This document shows, piece after piece, positions 9,231-18,230 of a stretch of DNA of 64,000 nt (position 1 is its first letter; each line of letters opens with the position of its first letter). The DNA lies in NCBI RefSeq assembly GCF_030848565.1, contig NZ_JAVDDV010000004.1, forward strand, positions 124,001-188,000. The letters run 5' to 3'. Source of the stretch: Natronolimnohabitans sp. A-GB9 (lineage in GTDB: Archaea; Halobacteriota; Halobacteria; Halobacteriales; Natrialbaceae). The notes under the pieces are model-generated. The model had not been told where the DNA came from, did not search any database, and saw only the letters and a list, made by a program, of their open reading frames with translations. Position numbers and translations under genes: made by a program.

Positions 9231-10355
9231 GTGAGACTGACGTGTGTGGCTCCGAACGCGTCCGGGAATCGAAACCGTCGGTACGTTCTCGCAGGAATCG
9301 TCGCGACGCTCGGTCTCGTCACCGGCGCGATCTTACTCGAGGTTCTGGGAACGATCCTGTTCGCCCTGACCGTCGCCTACGTCCTGGTGCCCGTCCAGCG
9401 CTGGCTCGGCCGACGCGGGCTCTCGGAGTGGACGGCGGCCGCCGCAGCAACCGCGGTCGGCTTTCTGAGCGCCCTCGCCGTCTTCTCGCCGATCGTCGTG
9501 ACGTTGTACATCCGGGTCGAGGAGGTAATGGCCGTCGTCGAGTCGCTCCCCTCGGAGATCCCGATCGCCGTTTTCGACGTCACCTACACGGTCGAGGTCG
9601 CCGAAGTCCAGTCGCTCGCACTGGAGTTTCTCGGCAGCGCAGCCGTCTCGTTCGCTTCGGCGCTGCCGGTGCTGGCGATCAAGTTCGCGTTGTTCGTCAT
9701 CCTGTTGTTCGCGCTCTTGCTCGAGGGCGATGCCGCCGGCCGGGCCGCCATCGCACCGGTCCCACACGAGTACCGGGATATCGTCCTCACCTTGGCGAAA
9801 CGCGCCCGCGAGACGCTGTACGCGATCTACGTCTTACAACTCGCGACGTCGGCCGCCACGTTCCTCGTCGGCTACCCGCTGTTCTGGCTGTTGGGCTACG
9901 ACGCCGCGTTCACGCTCGCTGTTGTCGCCGCGATCCTCCAGTTCGTTCCGATCATCGGTCCGAGCCTGCTGATCGTTCCGATCGCACTGTATCACGTCGC
10001 GGCGGGCGAACTCCTCGCGGCCGTCCTCGTTGGCATCCTCGGAGTCGGTCTCGTCGCCTGGTTCCCCGACGTCGGCGTTCGCCCGCGGCTGGCCCGTCGC
10101 TCCGCGGGACTGCCCGGCAGCCTCTACTTCGTCGGCTTTACCGGCGGGCTGTTCACGCTTGGCGCGATCGGGATCGTCGTCGGGCCGTTGATCGTCGCCG
10201 TCTTCGTCGAGGCCGTCGACCTGCTCGCCGAGGAGGTCAACGGCGACGTGACGTTCACCGACCTCGCCGCGGACGACCTCGAGGAGCCACCGGAGAACCT
10301 CGAGGCGGAACCGGCCTCGCCAGACGAATCGGGATCGCCGATAGCCGACGACTGA
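9231..10355 (+). CDS. AI-2E family transporter (PerM-type permease)
   Basis: About 374 residues with seven to eight membrane segments. Late segments such as FVPIIGPSLLIVPIALYHV and FTGGLFTLGAIGIVVGPLIVAVF match the AI-2E/PerM family, whose members include autoinducer exporters and Na+/H+ antiporters; the substrate cannot be told here. The acidic C-terminal tail of about 50 residues is cytosolic or external. No ATG suits; I chose the GTG at 9231, with the GTG at 9246 as the alternative. The TGA stop opens a type A repeat end. Confidence 0.8.
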   Translation: MRLTCVAPNASGNRNRRYVLAGIVATLGLVTGAILLEVLGTILFALTVAYVLVPVQRWLGRRGLSEWTAAAAATAVGFLSALAVFSPIVVTLYIRVEEVMAVVESLPSEIPIAVFDVTYTVEVAEVQSLALEFLGSAAVSFASALPVLAIKFALFVILLFALLLEGDAAGRAAIAPVPHEYRDIVLTLAKRARETLYAIYVLQLATSAATFLVGYPLFWLLGYDAAFTLAVVAAILQFVPIIGPSLLIVPIALYHVAAGELLAAVLVGILGVGLVAWFPDVGVRPRLARRSAGLPGSLYFVGFTGGLFTLGAIGIVVGPLIVAVFVEAVDLLAEEVNGDVTFTDLAADDLEEPPENLEAEPASPDESGSPIADD

Positions 10356-10372
10356 GACGGATTGCCGTAACG
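10353..10372. repeat. Type A palindrome end fused to stop codon
   Basis: TGAGACGGATTGCCGTAACG begins at the permease stop codon and matches the family end motif TGATACGGACTGCTGTAAC. No full second arm is seen in the 100 bases before the convergent ABC permease gene. Confidence 0.5.
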
Positions 10373-10478
10373 ATTTGCTCACGTTTCTCCCGTTTGCCGG
10401 TCTGACGGTGCTCGTACTCGGCGTGCTCGGCTTCGGGATGGCGTCGCCACAGCGCCGATCGAGGGGGTCGTCGCCTGC

Positions 10479-11786
10479 TCACTCGTATCGTAATGCATCG
10501 ATCGGATCCGTCCGTGCTGCCCGCCAGGCCGGATACAGTCCGGACGCGATACCCACGACGACGCCGACGACGATCGCCAGCACGACGTACTCGTAGGGGT
10601 AGACCAGTGGGAGATCGATGTACCACGCACCCAGATACCCCGCGGCGAGGCCGAGTGCCGTCCCGAGGATCGCACCGACGACGCCGAGGATCACCGCCTC
10701 CGCGAGGAACAGCCCCAGAATATCCCGGTTCTGGGCGCCGACGGCCTTCATGATCCCGATCTCGCGGGTTCGCTCGGTCACCGAGACGAGCATGATGTTC
10801 GCGATGCCGATCGAGCCAACGAGCAGCGAGATCGCCGCAATGCCGACGATGAAGTTCTGCAACAGGTCGAGTACGTCCTCGAGTTGCTGGAGCAGTTCCG
10901 CGCTCGTCTGCAGCGTCACCTCGAGGTCGTCACCGAGCAACTCGCCGGCGTCGGACTCCTCGCTCTCGAGGTAGGCCAGTGCGCTCTCGCGGGCGTCCTC
11001 GATCGCCTCGTCGTCGGCCGACTCGGCTTCGACGACGATCGCGAGGTACAACGCGCCGTCGGCGTCGAGGTCGGGCCCGGCGGCGCCCCCATCGTCGCCA
11101 TCCTGATCGTCGGCGCCGCCGGGAATCGCTCCAGCCGCGTCTTCAGTGTAGTAGGGATCGGTCGGGACGTACACCCGCGGCGAGGGTTCGAACCCTTCGA
11201 AGGGGCTCAGTCCCTCGGAGGTGTCGGTGATCCCGACGACGGTGACCGACGTCTGCTCGCCACCTTGTAAGGCGATCAGTAACTCGTCACCCACCTCGAT
11301 ATCTTCCTCGAACTGGCCCGCGACGGCCGGGTTGACGACGGCCTCGCGTTCGCCCTGCTCGAACTGGCGCCCCTCGTCGAGGGTTTCCTCTCTGATATAG
11401 GATGGTCCGGCCGCGACGAGCGCGTCGCTCTGTGGTGAGATCTCTCCGCCGTAGACGAGCGCCTGCGTCGAGATGGGCATGTAGCCGTAGGCCGCGTCGA
11501 TGTCGTCGTGATCGTCGAGTTCGTCGAGATCGTCCTCACTGAATACGGGCTGGGCACCGGCAAGTGGTCCACCCTCGGTGTCGGGTTCGGCGGCCCAGCC
11601 GTAGACGTTGCGCTGGTCGTCGGGACTGATGTCGCCGATGACGCCCGCCTGGAGGCTCGCGCCCAGCGTCACGAACGCGATCACCGCCGCGATGCCGATC
11701 ACGATCCCCAGGGTCGTCAGCGACGACCGGAGTTTGTGTCCACGAATCGAGCGCCACGAGAGGCGCAGGCTCTCGAGCGGGCGCAT
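10479..11786 (-). CDS. MacB-like ABC transporter permease
   Basis: A 435-residue permease with the FtsX/MacB layout: one N-terminal membrane helix (about residues 20-45), a large extracellular MacB-type domain, and three C-terminal helices. The motif VSVTERTREIGIMKAVGAQNRDI before the second C-terminal helix is characteristic. Such permeases act as mechanotransmitters for export or for lipoprotein or peptide handling rather than as pores. An acidic insertion (GADDQDGDDGGAAGPDLDADG) lies in the external domain, fitting the high-salt exterior. Its start overlaps the stop of the ATPase gene upstream by one base (TGATG), so the two are translationally coupled. Confidence 0.9.
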   Translation of the reverse strand: MRPLESLRLSWRSIRGHKLRSSLTTLGIVIGIAAVIAFVTLGASLQAGVIGDISPDDQRNVYGWAAEPDTEGGPLAGAQPVFSEDDLDELDDHDDIDAAYGYMPISTQALVYGGEISPQSDALVAAGPSYIREETLDEGRQFEQGEREAVVNPAVAGQFEEDIEVGDELLIALQGGEQTSVTVVGITDTSEGLSPFEGFEPSPRVYVPTDPYYTEDAAGAIPGGADDQDGDDGGAAGPDLDADGALYLAIVVEAESADDEAIEDARESALAYLESEESDAGELLGDDLEVTLQTSAELLQQLEDVLDLLQNFIVGIAAISLLVGSIGIANIMLVSVTERTREIGIMKAVGAQNRDILGLFLAEAVILGVVGAILGTALGLAAGYLGAWYIDLPLVYPYEYVVLAIVVGVVVGIASGLYPAWRAARTDPIDALRYE

Positions 11787-12532
11787 CAGTGACTCGCCTC
11801 GCCGGAGGATCGTCGATCGTCGTCGAGCGATTCGATGCGCTCGAGTTTTCCGTCGAGCAGGTGGACGATTCGGTCGGCACGTTCGGCGACGTGGCGTTCG
11901 TGGGTGACGACGACCATCGTGGTGCCGGCGCCATGAAAGTCGGCGAAGAGGTCGAGGACGTCGTCTTCGGTGTCGGTATCGAGGTTACCAGTTGGCTCGT
12001 CGGCCAGTACGATCGCGGGGTCGTTGACCAGCGCCCGTGCAAGCGCGACCCGCTGGCGCTGGCCGCCCGAGAGCTCGTTCGGGAGGTGATCCTCGCGGTC
12101 GGCGAGGCCGACACGCTCGAGTAACTCCCTGGCTCGTTCGTGTCGGACGTCGCGGTCGACGTTCTGAAACAACTGTGGAAGCGCGACGTTCTCGAGGGCG
12201 GTCAGCCGGGGCATGAGGTTGAACGTCTGGAAGACGAACCCGACCGTCGTCCCGCGCAGCGTCGTTCGCTCGCGGTCGTTCAGCGCGGACACGTCCTGTC
12301 CGTCGACGACGACGGTCCCCTCCGTCGGCGTGTCGAGACAGCCCACGAGATTCATCAGCGTCGACTTCCCGGATCCGCTTGGCCCCATGATCGCCGTGTA
12401 CGATCCTCGCGGAATTTCGAGGGACACGCCATCGAGTGCGTGGACGGGTTCCCCTAACTCGTAGATCTTGCTGACGTTCTCGAGGGTGACCGCCGAGCCG
12501 GATTCGGCACCCTTCGGTTCCGATGTCGCCAT
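11786..12532 (-). CDS. LolD/MacB-type ABC transporter ATPase
   Basis: A 248-residue nucleotide-binding protein with Walker [10 protein letters not shown] (about residues 51-59), the signature LSGGQRQR (about 154-161), and Walker [10 protein letters not shown] (about 174-182). This is the ATPase of the MacB-like exporter whose permease follows it with a one-base overlap. The substrate is not evident; no periplasmic-adaptor-like gene is adjacent. The gene starts 59 bases downstream of the small membrane protein gene on the same strand. Confidence 0.92.
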   Translation of the reverse strand: MATSEPKGAESGSAVTLENVSKIYELGEPVHALDGVSLEIPRGSYTAIMGPSGSGKSTLMNLVGCLDTPTEGTVVVDGQDVSALNDRERTTLRGTTVGFVFQTFNLMPRLTALENVALPQLFQNVDRDVRHERARELLERVGLADREDHLPNELSGGQRQRVALARALVNDPAIVLADEPTGNLDTDTEDDVLDLFADFHGAGTTMVVVTHERHVAERADRIVHLLDGKLERIESLDDDRRSSGEASH

Positions 12533-12591
12533 AGGGGGTCGTCTACCCCCCGTGCGAAAAAAGTACGACCCCTATGTCCGTCGATCGGCAG

Positions 12592-13020
12592 CTACCAGCT
12601 TCGATCGTCGTTTTCGTCTCGTGACGAGTCCCGGTCGTCTCGTGGTGAGTCCCAGTCGTCGGTTACGCTCCACTCGTCGTCGGCGTCCTCTTCCGGTGAC
12701 TCCCAGCCAGTCGTCGTCTCGTCGTCCGTCCTGTCCCACTCGTCGTCCATCCGTTCGTCCGGGGTCGCCCCCCAGTCGTCATCGGCTGGCTCGCCCTGTG
12801 TTAGCTCCGGCTCGGTCACGTCGCTTCGGAACAGCAGGTACGCGACGACGGCGATAGCACCGAACAACAGCCCCATGAGCATCAAGAACCCGACACCGAG
12901 CGCCCACAGGAGTTCGTTGTTCTCGCGTTTGGACGCGTCCCTGTAGACCCAGTAGCCGACGACGACCGCGAGCACCGCTGCGATGAGCAGGCTGACGAGG
13001 AGGACCTCCGTCGGTGGCAT
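12592..13020 (-). CDS. Small membrane protein with acidic Trp/Asp-rich tail
   Basis: 142 residues from the ATG at 13020. Two membrane segments (about residues 5-25 and 38-66) separated by a loop VYRDASKRENNE are followed by a tail made almost wholly of Asp, Glu, Ser and Trp, with repeats of the DDEWD type. The two-helix layout recalls small haloarchaeal membrane regulators, but I do not recognise a function. It precedes the MacB-like ABC genes and may be co-transcribed with them. Confidence 0.65.
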   Translation of the reverse strand: MPPTEVLLVSLLIAAVLAVVVGYWVYRDASKRENNELLWALGVGFLMLMGLLFGAIAVVAYLLFRSDVTEPELTQGEPADDDWGATPDERMDDEWDRTDDETTTGWESPEEDADDEWSVTDDWDSPRDDRDSSRDENDDRSW

Positions 13021-13407
13021 CTCTTCCTCGGCGAACTGGAGGGGCAACGGCGCTAGCTGTAGCACGTCATCACCTCCCGATCACGGACGACGACTCGAGT
13101 GCCGAGCGAACGTGTGTGCGGTCTCCCGGAATCACTGCCCGCAGATCGCCGACTCGCATCCCGCGATCGACGAGACAGCGGGACAGCAGTCCGTCCGTCG
13201 ACCCGGCCCCGTTCGTGATCGCTCCGATACTCCTGGCGCCGTCTGGACCTGTTACGCGCCGTTTTCACGTTTCGAACGTGGCTGATAGCGTGCATATTTC
13301 TTTTGTATACGGACCCGGGAGTGCTCCGAACCAGTACTGTTCAGCGACGATGATTTGGATGCAAGACTATATGTCTGTAGAGTAACTATATGGGGCTGAA
13401 TATAACT
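13021..13407. other. Intergenic region with a degenerate type A repeat and an AT-rich promoter
   Basis: No convincing gene lies here. GGGACAGCAGTCCGTC at 13180-13195 matches the right end of the type A palindrome family, and GATCGCCGACTCGC upstream of it resembles the family core. The stretch 13285-13390 is AT-rich (GCATATTTCTTTTGTATAC) and probably holds the promoter of the ABC-2 exporter that follows. Confidence 0.5.
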
Positions 13408-14340
13408 GTGACAGCAATCGATATTACCGGTGTGACGAAACGGTACGGATCCGAAACCGCTCTCGAAGATCTCGATCTCACCGTCGAGCGCGGCGAAATC
13501 TATGGGTTTCTCGGTCCCAACGGCGCCGGCAAGTCGACGACGATCAACGTCATCCTCGACTTCGTCCGGCCGACCGCCGGCGAGGTTCGCGTATTCGGCC
13601 ACGACGTGGCCGAGGAGACCCTCGAGGTCCGCGAACGAACCGGTATCCTTCCGGAGGGGACTGCGACGTACGATCGTTTGACCGGCCGCAAACACGTCGA
13701 GTTCGCGATCGAATCGAAAGGCGCCGACGACGACCCAGACGAGTTACTCGAGCGTGTCGGGATCGCCGACGCAGCCGACAAGAAAGCCGGTGGATACTCG
13801 AAGGGAATGACCCAGCGGCTCATGTTCGCGACGGCGCTCGCCGGCGAGCCCGACCTGCTGATCTTAGACGAGCCGTCGACGGGACTCGACCCCAACGGTG
13901 CCCGTCAGATGCGCGAAATCATCCGCGAGGAGAACCGACGGGGTGCGACCGTCTTCTTCTCGAGTCACATCATGGAGCAGGTTGAGGCGGTCTGTGACCG
14001 CGTCGGGATCCTTCGGGACGGCCACCTGGTCGCGGAAGATACCGTCGAGAGTCTCCGAGAGGCGGTTCCAGATCAAACACAGCTCCGCGTCCAACTCGAC
14101 CGGATCCCCGATGACACCACGACGGCCCTCGAAGCTATCGAGTCGGTCGACGGCGTCTCGGAGGTTTCGGCCGACGGGACGACGCTCGTCGTCGCCTGTG
14201 ACAACGAGTCGAAAACGAGCGTTCTCCAGACGATCGAGGAACACGGTGTAACCGTCGAGGACTTCAAGACCGACGAATCCTCGCTCGAGGACCTGTTCGT
14301 CGCCTATACCGAGGGTGACACCGTCGAGGTGTCACCATGA
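13408..14340 (+). CDS. ABC-2 type exporter ATPase (copy 1)
   Basis: About 310 residues. Walker A GPNGAGKST is at about residues 37-45, the signature region GYSKGMTQRL near 130, Walker B LLILDEPSTGLDPNG near 150, and a conserved SSHIMEQVEAVCDRVGIL segment carries the switch His. The C-terminal 80 residues form the extension typical of NatA/CcmA-like exporters. I prefer the GTG at 13408 because it aligns exactly with the starts of the paralogs at 35590 and 55781; the ATG at 13390 would add six residues. The permease gene overlaps the last four bases (ATGA), so this is a two-gene operon. The substrate is unknown. Confidence 0.9.
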   Translation: MTAIDITGVTKRYGSETALEDLDLTVERGEIYGFLGPNGAGKSTTINVILDFVRPTAGEVRVFGHDVAEETLEVRERTGILPEGTATYDRLTGRKHVEFAIESKGADDDPDELLERVGIADAADKKAGGYSKGMTQRLMFATALAGEPDLLILDEPSTGLDPNGARQMREIIREENRRGATVFFSSHIMEQVEAVCDRVGILRDGHLVAEDTVESLREAVPDQTQLRVQLDRIPDDTTTALEAIESVDGVSEVSADGTTLVVACDNESKTSVLQTIEEHGVTVEDFKTDESSLEDLFVAYTEGDTVEVSP

Positions 14341-15170
14341 GCGCGATTGCGGTCGCGAAGAAGGACTTCGCCGACGCCATCCGCTCATGGAAGCTAATGG
14401 CGCTAACGGTGGTGTTCGTCCTGTTCACGCTTGGCGGTGCGTTTCTCGCCTCGAGAATGGGCGATGAGGCGGAGTCGACGCTCGATCTCGTCTTCGCGTT
14501 GCAGACACCCGCTGGCTTTCTCGTCCCAGTTATCGGGGCTGTCGTCGGCTACAAGGCCATCGCCGGCGAACGCGAGAGTGGGAGCCTGAAGTTCCTGCTC
14601 GGCCTGCCACACACGCGACGCGACGTCGTTTTCGGGAAGGTCCTCGGCCGCTCGGCGGTCGTCGCCGTCTCGATCCTGATCGGGTTCAGCGTCGGGATCG
14701 TCGGCCTGTTCGCATTCGTCGGCTCGGTCTCGATCGTCGACTACCTCCAGTTTACACTGATGACGATTCTGTTCGGCGTCGTCTACGTCTCTATCGGCGT
14801 CGGGATCTCTGCCATGACCCGTTCGACGACCAGGGCTGGGATCGGTGTGTTCGGGTTGATCGTCGTCTTCTGGTTCCTCTGGAGCACCGCCGTACAGGTG
14901 CTGCACTACTTCCTCGAGGGTGAGTTCTTCGCCGAGGAGTTCCCGGGCTGGTACGTCGGCCTTCTCTCGATCCCGCCCGACACCGCTTACGGCTCCGCTA
15001 TCGGTGCCGTATTCAGTGACTCTGGACTCGCGATGGCAGACGTCTACGAACACGACGGCGGGATGCTGTCGACGCTCGCGGAGCCGTGGTTTGGCTTCGT
15101 CCTTCTCGCGCTGTGGGCACTCGTCCCGCTCGGTCTCGGACTCTGGCTGTTCGGTCGTTCCGACCTCTAG
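14337..15170 (+). CDS. ABC-2 type exporter permease (copy 1)
   Basis: A 277-residue permease with six predicted membrane helices. The N-terminal AVAKKDFADAIRSW and the cytosolic stretch RESGSLKFLLGLPHTRRDVVFGK, with its LPHTR core, are shared with the other three permeases in the window. It is translationally coupled to the ATPase upstream. A strong hairpin lies 18 bases beyond its stop codon. Confidence 0.88.
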   Translation: MSAIAVAKKDFADAIRSWKLMALTVVFVLFTLGGAFLASRMGDEAESTLDLVFALQTPAGFLVPVIGAVVGYKAIAGERESGSLKFLLGLPHTRRDVVFGKVLGRSAVVAVSILIGFSVGIVGLFAFVGSVSIVDYLQFTLMTILFGVVYVSIGVGISAMTRSTTRAGIGVFGLIVVFWFLWSTAVQVLHYFLEGEFFAEEFPGWYVGLLSIPPDTAYGSAIGAVFSDSGLAMADVYEHDGGMLSTLAEPWFGFVLLALWALVPLGLGLWLFGRSDL

Positions 15171-15188
15171 TGGCGTTCCAAGCCTGAG

Positions 15189-15232
15189 CTGCTGGGTCGA
15201 ACCGGTCCGCACGACAGGGTTCGACCCAGCAG
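15189..15232. terminator. Perfect 15-bp inverted repeat downstream of ABC-2 permease
   Basis: CTGCTGGGTCGAACC (15189-15203) is exactly complementary to GGTTCGACCCAGCAG (15218-15232), with a 14-base loop GGTCCGCACGACAG. It lies between the permease stop and the rpiA promoter. No T-run follows, so it is not a classic intrinsic terminator; RNA stabilisation, termination or a protein-binding palindrome are all possible. The loop bases recur at 22933 in another intergenic element. Confidence 0.65.
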
Positions 15233-15314
15233 TCGACGGTTGGGAGGGGACTATATCGAGTGCCGACGTCCCGAGAGTACAACGTTTTTGCCGCCCCCGC
15301 CCGCCGTAGTAGCC

Positions 15315-16022
15315 ATGAAGACGGCAGGTGGTTCCGACGCAGCGAAACGACGAGCCGGCGAACGCGCGGCCCAGGACGTCACGGACGGCGCCGTCGTCGG
15401 GCTCGGCACCGGTTCGACGACCGCGTACGCGATCGAGGCGCTGGGCCGGGCCGTCGACGACGGCCTCGAGATCCGTGGGATTCCGACGTCGTTTCAGTCC
15501 CGACAGTTGGCACTCGAGGTCGGGATCGAACTGACGACGCTCGACGCCGTCGACGGCGTCGACCTCGCGATCGACGGCGCCGATCAGGTGGCCGACGACC
15601 CCGACACAACGGGCTATGGCGCGTTGATCAAGGGTGGCGGCGCCGCACACACGCGCGAGAAACTCGTCGACGCCGCGGCCGACCGGTTCGTCGTCGTCGC
15701 CGATCCTTCGAAACTCGCGGGGACACTCGAGCGGTCGGTACCGATCGAAGTGATTCCGGACGCCCACACTGTCGTCGCCGACCGGCTCCGTGAACTGGGT
15801 GGTGAGCCGACGCTTCGCGAAGCCGAGGGGAAGGACGGACCCGTCGTCACCGACAACGGCAACCTCGTCCTCGACTGTGCGTTCGGCCCGATCGACGATC
15901 CCGACTCCCTGGCGACGCGGCTCGCACGGCTCCCGGGTGTCGTCGAACACGGCCTGTTCGTCGACCTCGCGGACGTGACGTACGTCGGCACCGACGACGG
16001 CGTCGAAACGCGCGAGTACTGA
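15315..16022 (+). CDS. rpiA: Ribose-5-phosphate isomerase A
   Basis: A 235-residue RpiA. It interconverts ribose 5-phosphate and ribulose 5-phosphate, supplying ribose for nucleotides. Family motifs are clear: GLGTGSTTAYAIEALG for phosphate binding (about residues 31-46), DGADQV (about 93-98), KGGGAAHTREK with the catalytic residues (about 110-120), and the C-terminal YVGTDDG. The ATG at 15315 gives the usual family length. The TGA stop is the first three bases of a well-formed type A palindrome. Confidence 0.95.
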   Translation: MKTAGGSDAAKRRAGERAAQDVTDGAVVGLGTGSTTAYAIEALGRAVDDGLEIRGIPTSFQSRQLALEVGIELTTLDAVDGVDLAIDGADQVADDPDTTGYGALIKGGGAAHTREKLVDAAADRFVVVADPSKLAGTLERSVPIEVIPDAHTVVADRLRELGGEPTLREAEGKDGPVVTDNGNLVLDCAFGPIDDPDSLATRLARLPGVVEHGLFVDLADVTYVGTDDGVETREY

Positions 16023-16104
16023 TACGGACTGCTGTAACTATTTACCGCCGATCGCCAGGACGGGGTCGGCGATCGGCGGTAATTGACTACAGGAGACCGT
16101 ATGA
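16020..16104. repeat. Palindromic intergenic element, type A (best-formed copy)
   Basis: The outer arms TGATACGGACTGCTGT and ACAGGAGACCGTATGA are complementary at 13 of 16 positions. The inner arms TTACCGCCGATCGCC and GGCGATCGGCGGTAA are perfectly complementary over 15 bases, around the loop AGGACGGGGTC. The element starts on the rpiA stop codon and ends 16 bases before the stop of the convergent gene. Confidence 0.8.
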
Positions 16105-16119
16105 GTCCCGTCGATCGGC

Positions 16120-16545
16120 CTAAGCGGTCCTCGTCGACGCTGTCTCGGCCGTCGCTTCGTCGTGTCGGACCGAGAGGGCGACGACGAGCAGGTAGAGTGC
16201 ACCCAGCGCTCGCGCGGCAGGCTCGACCCACGGCTTCAACTCGAGTTCGTCGGTGTTCTCGTAGACCAGCCGCTGGCTGAGTTCGATGATCGGTCGCGGC
16301 ACCGCCACGAGGGCGAGGCCAGCCAGCGCGAGCGCGGCGCCGACGACTCGCGATCCGCCACCCGTCCGGCCTCGAACCAGCAACCAGACGAAGACGAATC
16401 CCTCGAGGCGTGCGCCCCACAGTGCGTGTGGCCGTCGCTTGGCTTTTGCGGGATTTTCGAGGCCGATCCGTTCGCAGGCGTCGATGACCGGCTTCGGTTT
16501 GACGATCTCGTAGCAGCCGAAGGCGACCAGCAGTTTCCGAAGCAT
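16120..16545 (-). CDS. Small haloarchaeal membrane protein
   Basis: 141 residues from the ATG at 16545 ([19 protein letters not shown]). A soluble N-terminal part of about 70 residues ends in a hydrophobic stretch [10 protein letters not shown], followed by two membrane segments (about 65-85 and 112-132). I do not recognise a function. It is convergent with rpiA and divergent from the IPP isomerase gene, with 127 bases between the two starts. Confidence 0.65.
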   Translation of the reverse strand: MLRKLLVAFGCYEIVKPKPVIDACERIGLENPAKAKRRPHALWGARLEGFVFVWLLVRGRTGGGSRVVGAALALAGLALVAVPRPIIELSQRLVYENTDELELKPWVEPAARALGALYLLVVALSVRHDEATAETASTRTA

Positions 16546-16672
16546 CGCCGATTCGGCGTACCTCGGCCAGCGGCAAAAATCTCGAGTCCGATCGCGGGGG
16601 ATCCTCGCGACCGTCGTCGTCGATGGATATCTTTTCAAAACCGTCGCGGTATGTTCCACTGGAGACGATTCG

Positions 16673-17734
16673 ATGCCCGAGACATCCGATCGGAAAGACG
16701 ACCACATTCGTATCATCGAGGACGAGGACGTCGAGACGTCCGGCGCCGGCTTCGCCGACGTTGAACTCGTTCACGAGGCCCTGCCCGAGATCCACCGCGA
16801 CGAGATCGACACGTCGACGACGCTGTTCGGTCACGAACTCGACGCGCCGATCGTCATCGAGAGCATGACCGGCGGCCACCCGAACACGACGAAGATCAAC
16901 CGAGCGCTCGCCGAGGCCGCCCAGGAGACCAACGTCGCGATGGGTGTTGGCAGCCAGCGCGCCGGTCTCGAACTCGACGACGAGGAGTTGCTCGAGTCCT
17001 ACACCGTCGTCAGAGACGTTGCTCCCGACGCCCTCCTCTATGGCAACGTCGGCGCGGCACAGCTCCTCGAGTACGACGTCGCCGACGTCGAGCGAGCCGT
17101 CGAGATGATCGACGCGGACGCCATGGCGGTCCACCTGAACTTCCTCCAGGAGGCCGTCCAGCCCGAGGGTGACGTCGACGCGCGAGGCTGTCTCGAGGCG
17201 ATCGAACGGGTCGCCGACGAGCTGTCGGTCCCGGTCGTCGTCAAGGAGACGGGCAACGGAATCTCACAGGAGACGGCACGGCGTCTCACCGATGCCGGCG
17301 TCGACGCAATCGACGTCGCCGGACAGGGCGGAACGACCTGGTCGGGAATCGAATCCTACCGGGCGGCCGCCGTCGGCGCGTCGCGACAGGAACACATCGG
17401 GAAACTGTTCCGTGCGTGGGGCGTTCCCACGGCGATCAGCACCCACGAAGCCGCGTCCGTCCACGACTGTGTGATCGCAAGCGGTGGCGTCCGCTCTGGA
17501 CTCGACATCGCGAAAGCGATCGCGCTCGGTGCCCGCGCTGGCGGCCTCGCGAAACCGTTTCTCGGCCCGGCGGGGCAAGGCACCGAGGCCGTCGTCGACC
17601 TGATCGAGACGCTGTCCCTCGAGTTGCGGACGGCGATGTTCGTTACCGGCTCGGCGTCGGTAGCCGAACTTCGCGAGGCCGAATACGTGATGCTCGGTCG
17701 AACCAAGGAGTACCTCGACCAGCGATCCAACTGA
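16673..17734 (+). CDS. fni: Type 2 isopentenyl-diphosphate delta-isomerase
   Basis: A 353-residue FMN- and NAD(P)H-dependent isomerase converting IPP to DMAPP, essential for archaeal ether lipids, carotenoids and quinones. Family marks include [22 protein letters not shown] (about residues 62-83), [11 protein letters not shown], the catalytic-region [15 protein letters not shown] (about 144-158), [11 protein letters not shown] and the C-terminal FMN-phosphate loop [18 protein letters not shown]. Length and motif order are normal. TATCTTTTCAAAA about 40 bases upstream may be the promoter element. Confidence 0.95.
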   Translation: MPETSDRKDDHIRIIEDEDVETSGAGFADVELVHEALPEIHRDEIDTSTTLFGHELDAPIVIESMTGGHPNTTKINRALAEAAQETNVAMGVGSQRAGLELDDEELLESYTVVRDVAPDALLYGNVGAAQLLEYDVADVERAVEMIDADAMAVHLNFLQEAVQPEGDVDARGCLEAIERVADELSVPVVVKETGNGISQETARRLTDAGVDAIDVAGQGGTTWSGIESYRAAAVGASRQEHIGKLFRAWGVPTAISTHEAASVHDCVIASGGVRSGLDIAKAIALGARAGGLAKPFLGPAGQGTEAVVDLIETLSLELRTAMFVTGSASVAELREAEYVMLGRTKEYLDQRSN

Positions 17735-17814
17735 TCGACAATCGTTTCGATTCGGCGACGAGACGCGTCGCTACGCGACGTGGCGACGCAAAAAAATAAC
17801 TCGAGTGGCGTCCC

Positions 17815-17982
17815 TTACAGGTCGCGGGGCTGGACCGTCTTCCGGTCGTTCGCTTCTGCTCGTCGCGCAGCGTCCTCGAGGAGTTCGTCGACTTCCTCGT
17901 CGAGTGCTTCGTAGAAGTCCGAGGCGACGTTCTTGTCATCGAGCGCTTCCTTCACGGCGGCTTTGACGATAAGGTCTGCCAT
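17815..17982 (-). CDS. Single histone-fold protein (DUF1931-like)
   Basis: A 55-residue protein starting MADLIVKAAVKEALDD and ending NDRKTVQPRDL. The helix-strand-helix pattern and final RKTVQPRDL match the histone-fold family DUF1931 found across haloarchaea, related to archaeal histones but of unclear DNA-binding ability. The longer in-frame extension upstream has no family support and crosses the promoter. It is divergent from larB. Confidence 0.85.
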   Translation of the reverse strand: MADLIVKAAVKEALDDKNVASDFYEALDEEVDELLEDAARRAEANDRKTVQPRDL

Positions 17983-17999
17983 ACGGTGTACGGGTTCCG

Positions 18000-18016
18000 T
18001 TCTACCCAATATAAGT
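18000..18016 (-). promoter_or_regulatory. TATA-like box of the histone-fold gene
   Basis: Read on the minus strand, ACACTTATATTGGG lies about 26 bases upstream of the ATG at 17982, the spacing expected of a leaderless haloarchaeal transcript. Confidence 0.5.
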
Positions 18017-18230
18017 GTTGTGGTTATATCCCAGAATATGGGGTCTGCAGCGGTTGACCCGCCTGTTTCGATGCCGCACACCACCGGAAAGTATATGTTT
18101 GATGAAGCGCCGAGCCGACGTCGATCGTCGCTGATCGCGGAAATCCCGCTCGCGCGCGGTGTGGGTCCGCTCGCGCGCTTTCGCCGTTCGAGCGATCGGC
18201 GGTCGTCTTCGTCCGGGCCGACGAATTCGA

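Noticed and set aside
14403-15950. 515-residue open frame on the minus strand
   Set aside because: It lies antisense to the ABC-2 permease and rpiA, is full of Arg/Asp/Glu shadow composition and has no family similarity. Long antisense frames are expected in high-GC haloarchaeal DNA.
15614-17134. 506-residue open frame on the minus strand
   Set aside because: It overlaps rpiA, a membrane protein gene and the IPP isomerase; the composition is that of a shadow frame.
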